From: JBLMZH01 sp050258715
GTDB taxonomy: Bacteria > Patescibacteriota > Doudnabacteria > UBA920 > O2-02-FULL-48-8
Length of the DNA: 8,793 nucleotides
Reading direction: 5' to 3'
Assembly (NCBI GenBank): GCA_050258715.1
Contig: JBLMZH010000072.1
Location: 1-8,793, forward strand
Below the pieces are notes generated by a model. That model was not told the DNA's origin, ran no database searches, and saw only the letters and a list, made by a program, of their open reading frames with translations. Position 1 is the stretch's first letter. Each line of letters opens with the position of its first letter. Positions 6,582-8,793 of the stretch are shown here, piece after piece. A program made the translations under genes and the position numbers.

Positions 6582-6600
6582 TTCTCTTATTGTAGCGAAT
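6582..6600. promoter_or_regulatory. Operator-like site O2 upstream of arsR
   Basis: Matches O1 at 17 of 19 positions (TT-n-TCT-n-ATTGTAGCGAAT), with identical 12-bp core 6589-6600. Here the outer half-sites are degenerate, so it is an imperfect palindrome. It adjoins the -35 of the arsR promoter. Confidence 0.6.
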
Positions 6601-6603
6601 GGT

Positions 6604-6704
6604 TCAATGACAGATGTCGGAAATTTGCTCTAAAATTGGCAAAAATTTAACCGAGCATATTGCTTAAAATTTGGCTTAGGTAAGGGCTTTTTAGCCCTTT
6701 AGCC
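6604..6704. other. Gene-free AT-rich stretch
   Basis: No SD-led ORF on either strand. The only clear structure is AAGGGC (6682-6687) / GCCCTT (6694-6699) around TTTTTA, a small hairpin just before the 6705 promoter, without a proper T tail. Confidence 0.5.
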
Positions 6705-6733
6705 TTGACAATGCAAGCAATTAGGAGTATACT
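6705..6733 (+). promoter_or_regulatory. Near-consensus sigma70 promoter
   Basis: TTGACA (6705-6710), exactly 17 nt, TATACT (6728-6733): 11 of 12 consensus positions. Initiation near 6740 would send transcription into the small-ORF/hairpin region. It is the strongest-looking promoter in the window, yet no long gene follows. Confidence 0.75.
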
Positions 6734-6761
6734 TTGGAATCAAATTAAAGTTTAACAATCT

Positions 6762-6941
6762 ATGTGGTTTCGGCCGTTTACAGGAGATGGCCCAAAACGC
6801 ATGATTCTTATTCCGTCTTTTCTTTCCAAGAATCTTGTTTGGGAATTTCTCCTGAGCGAGATTTTTTTATATCCTGAGCGAGCTCCGTTGGAGCGAGTCG
6901 AAGGATTGTTTCCGCCATTCCGGGCATTTGTCTTGGTTTAG
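6762..6941 (+). CDS. Doubtful 59-aa ORF behind a strong promoter
   Basis: Starts about 22 nt after the predicted initiation site of the 6705 promoter. The first 33 residues (MWFRPFTGDGPKRMILIPS, then FLSKNLVWEFLLSE) are followed by a part encoded by dispersed repeat DNA (PERAPLERVEG from 6872-6905) and by the left arm of hairpin element A. No SD is present (TTAAAG upstream is weak). Either a small gene whose end was replaced by repeats, a gene remnant, or a chance ORF in an RNA leader. The function is unknown and I do not recognise it. Confidence 0.3.
   Translation: MWFRPFTGDGPKRMILIPSFLSKNLVWEFLLSEIFLYPERAPLERVEGLFPPFRAFVLV
6850..6905 (+). repeat. Dispersed TCCTGAGCGAG / TCGAAGGA repeat
   Basis: TCCTGAGCGAG occurs at 6850-6860 and again at 6872-6882. 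The second copy continues through GCTCC-GTT-GGAGC (6882-6894) to GTCGAAGGA (6897-6905), making a 34-bp unit whose ends (TCCT/AGGA) pair. The same family appears inverted and shorter at 7511-7529. Such units are common dispersed repeats in many environmental genomes. Confidence 0.7.
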
Positions 6942-7006
6942 CAGGGAAATCAATACATTGCCCTCGTCAGCAATCAAGCGCCAAATACCCGGAATTGTGG
7001 AAGCAA
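6906..7006 (+). repeat. Hairpin element A (101 bp, long imperfect inverted repeat)
   Basis: Left arm 6906-6936 pairs with right arm 6974-7006. Of the outer 25 positions 23 pair, including two G-T wobbles, then after a small internal loop five more pair (6932-6936 with 6974-6978). The right arm contains GGAATTGTGGAAGCAA (6991-7006). The inner part has AGGG/CCCT (6943-6946, 6961-6964). It directly abuts the 34-bp repeat ending at 6905. It is closely related to element B at 7871-8005. Its right end is 45 nt upstream of the 39-aa ORF. Confidence 0.8.
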
Positions 7007-7050
7007 GCAGTCATTCGAAGAAATCTAGCCCCCGGTTAGAAGGAGGAAGG

Positions 7051-7170
7051 ATGAGGTTCATTGTCGAACTGATCGATCGTCTCAGGTACCGGTACGTGAT
7101 CCCCGGCGGGGATTGCGGAGAGGTCGTTCACCGCCTGAAGGAGCTCAACAAGTACACACTCGTGAGATGA
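7051..7170 (+). CDS. Small hypothetical protein, 39 aa
   Basis: ATG at 7051, preceded by an unusually strong SD (AGGAGG 7041-7046), and stop TGA 7168-7170. The protein begins MRFIVELIDRLRYRYVIPGG and ends DCGEVVHRLKELNKYTLVR. It is basic (7 Arg, 2 Lys), with one cysteine and no membrane segment. Codons mostly end in G or C, as in the 51-aa and 180-aa ORFs downstream. A 7-bp hairpin (TCTAGCC, 7024-7030 / GGTTAGA, 7034-7040) abuts the SD. A 9-bp hairpin follows the stop by 8 nt. The layout (element A, hairpin, SD, ORF, hairpin) argues for a real translated unit. Function unknown. Confidence 0.55.
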   Translation: MRFIVELIDRLRYRYVIPGGDCGEVVHRLKELNKYTLVR

Positions 7171-7178
7171 TCGTTCCC

Positions 7179-7206
7179 GAGAGGAGCCAAGCAATTCGCT
7201 CCTCTC
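7179..7206 (+). other. Hairpin H1 after the 39-aa ORF
   Basis: Perfect 9-bp stem GAGAGGAGC / GCTCCTCTC (7179-7187, 7198-7206), 10-nt loop with AGCAAT. There is no T tract, so it is not a standard terminator. The 32 nt from 7181 match 25 positions of the sequence from 7719 after the 51-aa ORF. A second small hairpin, TCTGAC-AAAA-GTCAGA, follows at 7219-7234. Confidence 0.7.
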
Positions 7207-7270
7207 CTCGCCCGAGCTTCTGACAAAAGTCAGAGGTTCAGAAGAGGAGACTCTATCGAAAAATAAAAAT

Positions 7271-7507
7271 GACGTGACGGCACTAACACGGCTCAATGTG
7301 CTTAGGGAGAAGCAGGACTCCTGCTAATTGGCGAATAACCTGCACCCACGAGTCCCGAACGGGCGTTCGGGACGAGCAACAACCAAAATGGAGGCTTCCG
7401 ATGCCTTTGTAACAGTTGGCGGGCCATCCCACAACTGAATAGGGGTGCCTTAGGCAAGCACCCCACCCTTTCCTAGCCAGTCACACATCTGTGGCTGTCT
7501 GAGAAGA
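7271..7507 (+). ncRNA. Candidate structured RNA / long leader of the 51-aa ORF
   Basis: No credible gene in 7171-7553, but a run of local hairpins on one strand: AGCAGG/CCTGCT (7311-7325), 10-bp GTCCCGAACG/CGTTCGGGAC (7352-7373), GAGGC/GCCTT (7391-7407), CAGTTG...CAACTG with inner GGG/CCC (7413-7437), GGGGTGC/GCACCCC (7442-7464) and CAGTCACA/TGTGGCTG (7478-7497). Six hairpins in under 200 nt is denser than expected by chance. No match to tmRNA, RNase P RNA, SRP RNA or tRNA hallmarks was seen. It could be a riboregulator, a noncoding RNA, or nested repeat insertions. Confidence 0.4.
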
Positions 7508-7510
7508 GGA

Positions 7511-7529
7511 CCCTTCGACAAGCTCAGGG
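7511..7529 (-). repeat. Short inverted copy of the CCTGAGC...TCGAAGG repeat family
   Basis: CCCTTCGACAAGCTCAGGG is the inverted, shorter relative of the repeat at 6872-6905. It lies within the leader of the 51-aa ORF, 25 nt before its start codon. Confidence 0.7.
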
Positions 7530-7553
7530 CAAAAAACAGTCCAAGGAGGACTT

Positions 7554-7709
7554 ATGAAGATCATTGTTGTCGAGAAACAGTTCGCGTTCGTGGCCTACTT
7601 CGAGAACAACCCGTCCAACCTCGGGCGGGGCAAAACTTCGGACAAGGCCATCATCGACCTTCTCAACCACACCCCCGGATTCTCGATCGAGATCAGGAAC
7701 CACTCGTAA
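7554..7709 (+). CDS. Small hypothetical protein, 51 aa
   Basis: ATG 7554 with a strong SD (AAGGAGG, 7543-7549) and stop TAA at 7707-7709. It begins MKIIVVEKQFAFVAYFENNP and contains NLGRGKTSDKAIIDLLNHTPGF (about residues 22-43), then SIEIRNHS. The pattern 'Phe-x-Ala, then G-x-G-x-T-x-x-x-A-I-x-D-L-L' resembles the small beta-alpha fold of HicB-like antitoxins and related proteins, but no toxin partner lies beside it, so this is only a resemblance. GGAC (7508-7511) can pair with GTCC (7539-7542) just before the SD. A GNRA-capped hairpin follows 7 nt after the stop. Codons are GC-ending like the 39-aa ORF. Confidence 0.6.
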   Translation: MKIIVVEKQFAFVAYFENNPSNLGRGKTSDKAIIDLLNHTPGFSIEIRNHS

Positions 7710-7716
7710 GAGGCAT

Positions 7717-7744
7717 GGGAGGAGACGAGCAATCGTTTCCTCTC
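7717..7744 (+). other. Hairpin H2 with GCAA tetraloop after the 51-aa ORF
   Basis: A 12-bp stem (7717-7728 with 7733-7744, two G-T pairs) capped by GCAA, a GNRA-type tetraloop. It has no T tract. It is homologous to H1 and lies the same distance from the preceding stop codon. Confidence 0.7.
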
Positions 7745-7817
7745 CTCACCATAATCCACGAAACAATTCGCGGTTTGCGGCGGGGAAAAAAATTCGTTTG
7801 TACATTAAAATTGATAG

Positions 7818-7857
7818 ATTCCCGCCTGCCTGCCGGCAGGCAGGCTTTCGCGGGAAT
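7818..7857. repeat. Dispersed palindromic repeat (ATTCCCGC...GCGGGAAT)
   Basis: ATTCCCGC (7818-7825) and GCGGGAAT (7850-7857) enclose a perfect 22-bp palindrome (7824-7845) of CCTG/CAGG units. From memory, both modules are widespread mobile-looking repeats in Parcubacteria and other genomes. It is the main content of the gene-free stretch 7745-7870. The rest is AT-rich with nothing recognised. Confidence 0.8.
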
Positions 7858-7870
7858 GACAAAAGTGGGA

Positions 7871-8005
7871 TTGCTTTCAAAATTCTGGGCACTAACTTGA
7901 TTTTGTCCGCCTTCGTCCCTTTGGGATTACGGCGAGACAGGCAGGGAATCATATTTTTGCCCTTTAGCCACTTCAAGCGTTAAATGCCCAGAATTGTGGA
8001 AGCAA
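7871..8005 (+). repeat. Hairpin element B (135 bp, related to element A)
   Basis: Left arm 7871-7900, right arm 7973-8005. TTGCTT (7871-7876) pairs with AAGCAA (8000-8005), an 11-bp perfect core AATTCTGGGCA (7881-7891) pairs with 7985-7995, then TAAC/GTTA and TTGA/TCAA pair with unpaired bases between them. The right arm matches that of A over more than 30 nt with few changes. The inner part has its own hairpin (GTCCGCC 7905-7911 with GGCGAGAC 7931-7938, one bulged A). Its end is 43 nt upstream of the 180-aa gene. Confidence 0.82.
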
Positions 8006-8048
8006 CAGAAAGTTCTTTTTGAGCCCTTAACTGGGCGGAGATAACCAA

Positions 8049-8591
8049 GTGAAGAAGATCGCCATCGCCGCGCTGTTCATCTTGGCGTTCGCTTCGGCTG
8101 CGTCGACCCAGACGTTCGTCGAGAACTGGAACGTCATGTCGAAGGAAGAGGGTGGAAGTATCACCTACAACCTCGACGGCCAGTTCGATCACGCGTTCGA
8201 CAAGGTCAACGGCGTCCAGGTCTGGGGCGTGTACACCAAGGGTTGGTCCGAGCTCTATCCAAGCTACTACCGCAACCTCACGCCGTGGATGACTGCGTCA
8301 ATCGGCGCCGGCTGGGAATCGGCAGGCAGTCATCTGCGCACGGCCGCCAGCCTTTGGATGGGCAAGGGACGCTTCTCGTCCTTCCTCGCTCTCGAGCACG
8401 GCAGCGACTTCTGGTACTCCTACATCGGCACTGTGGATGTTGCCAAGCGGCTGAAGGCTGGCGTCTTCTCCCGCAGGTACGTGGGCACCGGACCTTACCT
8501 CTCGGTCACTGTGATCGGCAAGGCTGCGGTTTGGATGACCTACTGCCCGGACTCGAGACGCGCTGTCATCGGCCTCAAGCAGGGGTTCTGA
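8049..8591 (+). CDS. Secreted beta-rich hypothetical protein, 180 aa
   Basis: GTG start with GGAGA at 8037-8041. A GCCC/GGGC hairpin (8023-8036) abuts the SD. A clear signal peptide: MKK, hydrophobic IAIAALFILAF, and ASA at 15-17 as a signal peptidase I site. The mature part (about 160 aa) has many short alternating strands rich in Trp, Tyr, Gly and Ser (VQVWGVYTKGWSELYPSYY, then NLTPWMTASIGAGWES, FSSFLALEHGSDFWYSY) and ends in Phe (IGLKQGF). This resembles a small outer-membrane beta-barrel, which would be odd if the host lacks an outer membrane. Alternatively a secreted beta-sandwich or surface protein. One cysteine (in TYCPDS). I do not recognise the family. Codon use is GC-ending, like the two tiny ORFs upstream. 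Confidence 0.8.
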   Translation: MKKIAIAALFILAFASAASTQTFVENWNVMSKEEGGSITYNLDGQFDHAFDKVNGVQVWGVYTKGWSELYPSYYRNLTPWMTASIGAGWESAGSHLRTAASLWMGKGRFSSFLALEHGSDFWYSYIGTVDVAKRLKAGVFSRRYVGTGPYLSVTVIGKAAVWMTYCPDSRRAVIGLKQGF

Positions 8592-8793
8592 GAGCTAGCT
8601 GCCAGAAGGCAGACGGTTCAGCAACAGTTTTTAGGAGGATATGTAAAGAGAATGGGCGAAAGCCCTCACTTAAGGCTCAGGGATGTGCCTAGGAACATAA
8701 ACATCCCTCCCTTTCTAAGGTAATGAGGGGATAGGGACAGGGTTCTCCTGTACCTGTGCCTTAACCCTTCATTATCTTTGAAAGGGAATAATC
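8592..8793 (+). ncRNA. Hairpin-rich tail region, candidate structured RNA or next leader
   Basis: No gene. Hairpins: CTGCC-AGAA-GGCAG (8599-8612), GGGC-GAAA-GCCC with GNRA loop (8654-8665), GGGATGT/ACATCCC (8680-8686, 8701-8707), and a long stem pairing 8708-8730 with 8765-8787 (22 pairs, one T-T mismatch), enclosing ACAGG/CCTGT (8737-8751). TTAAGGC (8670-8676) can also pair with GCCTTAA (8758-8764), a competing fold. It may continue past the window end. Confidence 0.4.

Noticed and set aside
7036..7296. 86-aa minus-strand ORF
   Set aside because: Overlaps the 39-aa ORF and both hairpins, has no SD, and its composition looks like an antisense shadow.
7388..7438. 16-codon ORF starting MEASDAFVTV
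   Set aside because: No SD and embedded in hairpins of the structured zone.
7271..7553. tmRNA, RNase P RNA, SRP RNA or tRNA
   Set aside because: No TTCGANTCC T-arm with CCA end, no GAGGAAAGTCC core, no SRP GGAAGGAAGCA motif found in this stretch or near the window end.
6850..7857. CRISPR array
   Set aside because: Repeats are few, unevenly spaced and of different families, with no regular spacers and no cas genes.
7564..7983. 139-aa + strand ORF covering the 51-aa ORF and repeats
   Set aside because: Arg/Ser/Thr-rich, runs through the palindromic repeat and element B, has no SD; the 51-aa frame has a strong SD.
7893..7985. Integron attC-like site (TAAC...GTTAAAT with paired inner arms and bulged bases) in element B
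   Set aside because: Element B contains GTTAAAT, which fits the attC R' pattern, and bulged bases, but the left box fits poorly, the stem continues well beyond the boxes, element A has GCC in place of GTT at the matching position, and no integrase is visible.
8243..8692. 149-aa ORF overlapping the secreted protein gene
   Set aside because: Out of frame with a gene that has a signal peptide and SD; rich in Arg, Cys, Leu and Gln, typical of a shadow frame.

Overview
The window looks like a chromosomal segment of a small-genome bacterium, most likely a Candidate Phyla Radiation / Patescibacteria (Parcubacteria-like) organism from a metagenome. This is an inference. It rests on the long-form nucleoside diphosphate kinase, two conserved but uncharacterised proteins next to mutM, AT-rich TTTTCAA heptamer repeats between genes, dispersed palindromic repeats, and several starts without Shine-Dalgarno (SD) sequences. 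Genes ending in TGA show that TGA is read as stop, which argues against Gracilibacteria/Absconditabacteria.

Positions 1-5340 hold ordinary housekeeping genes on the + strand: the 3' end of a cyclophilin-type peptidyl-prolyl isomerase, a long nucleoside diphosphate kinase (ending in a strong terminator), mutM/fpg with its own extended -10 promoter and almost no leader, a 114-aa unknown protein overlapping a DNA polymerase beta-type nucleotidyltransferase, then groES-groEL. The groES leader (about 100 nt) has no obvious CIRCE element. It carries a perfect 16-bp palindrome and a competing stem followed by T5.

Positions 5358-6602 form a small minus-strand unit. An ArsR-type repressor with no cysteines is followed by a secreted LAS/M15-like (DUF5715-type) metallopeptidase candidate. 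The same operator-like sequence, with a shared 12-bp core, lies upstream of each gene, suggesting one regulator controlling itself and the peptidase. A bidirectional terminator separates this unit from groEL.

Positions 6604-8793 are an accessory-like region, mostly without long genes but full of structure. It has a near-consensus promoter (TTGACA-17-TATACT), a doubtful 59-aa ORF, two tiny SD-led ORFs (39 and 51 aa), and a 180-aa secreted beta-rich protein. Each of the latter three has a hairpin abutting its SD. The two tiny ORFs are each followed 9-10 nt after the stop by related hairpins. Two related 100-135-bp hairpin elements (A and B), one upstream of the 39-aa ORF and one upstream of the secreted protein, share nearly identical 3' arms. 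They differ by a compensatory C-G to T-A change, which points to selection on a folded form. Two hairpin-dense stretches (7271-7500 and 8592-8793) share a short motif set and may be structured RNAs or leaders. This 2-kb region is the best candidate here for something undescribed: a modular array of small genes flanked by conserved hairpins.
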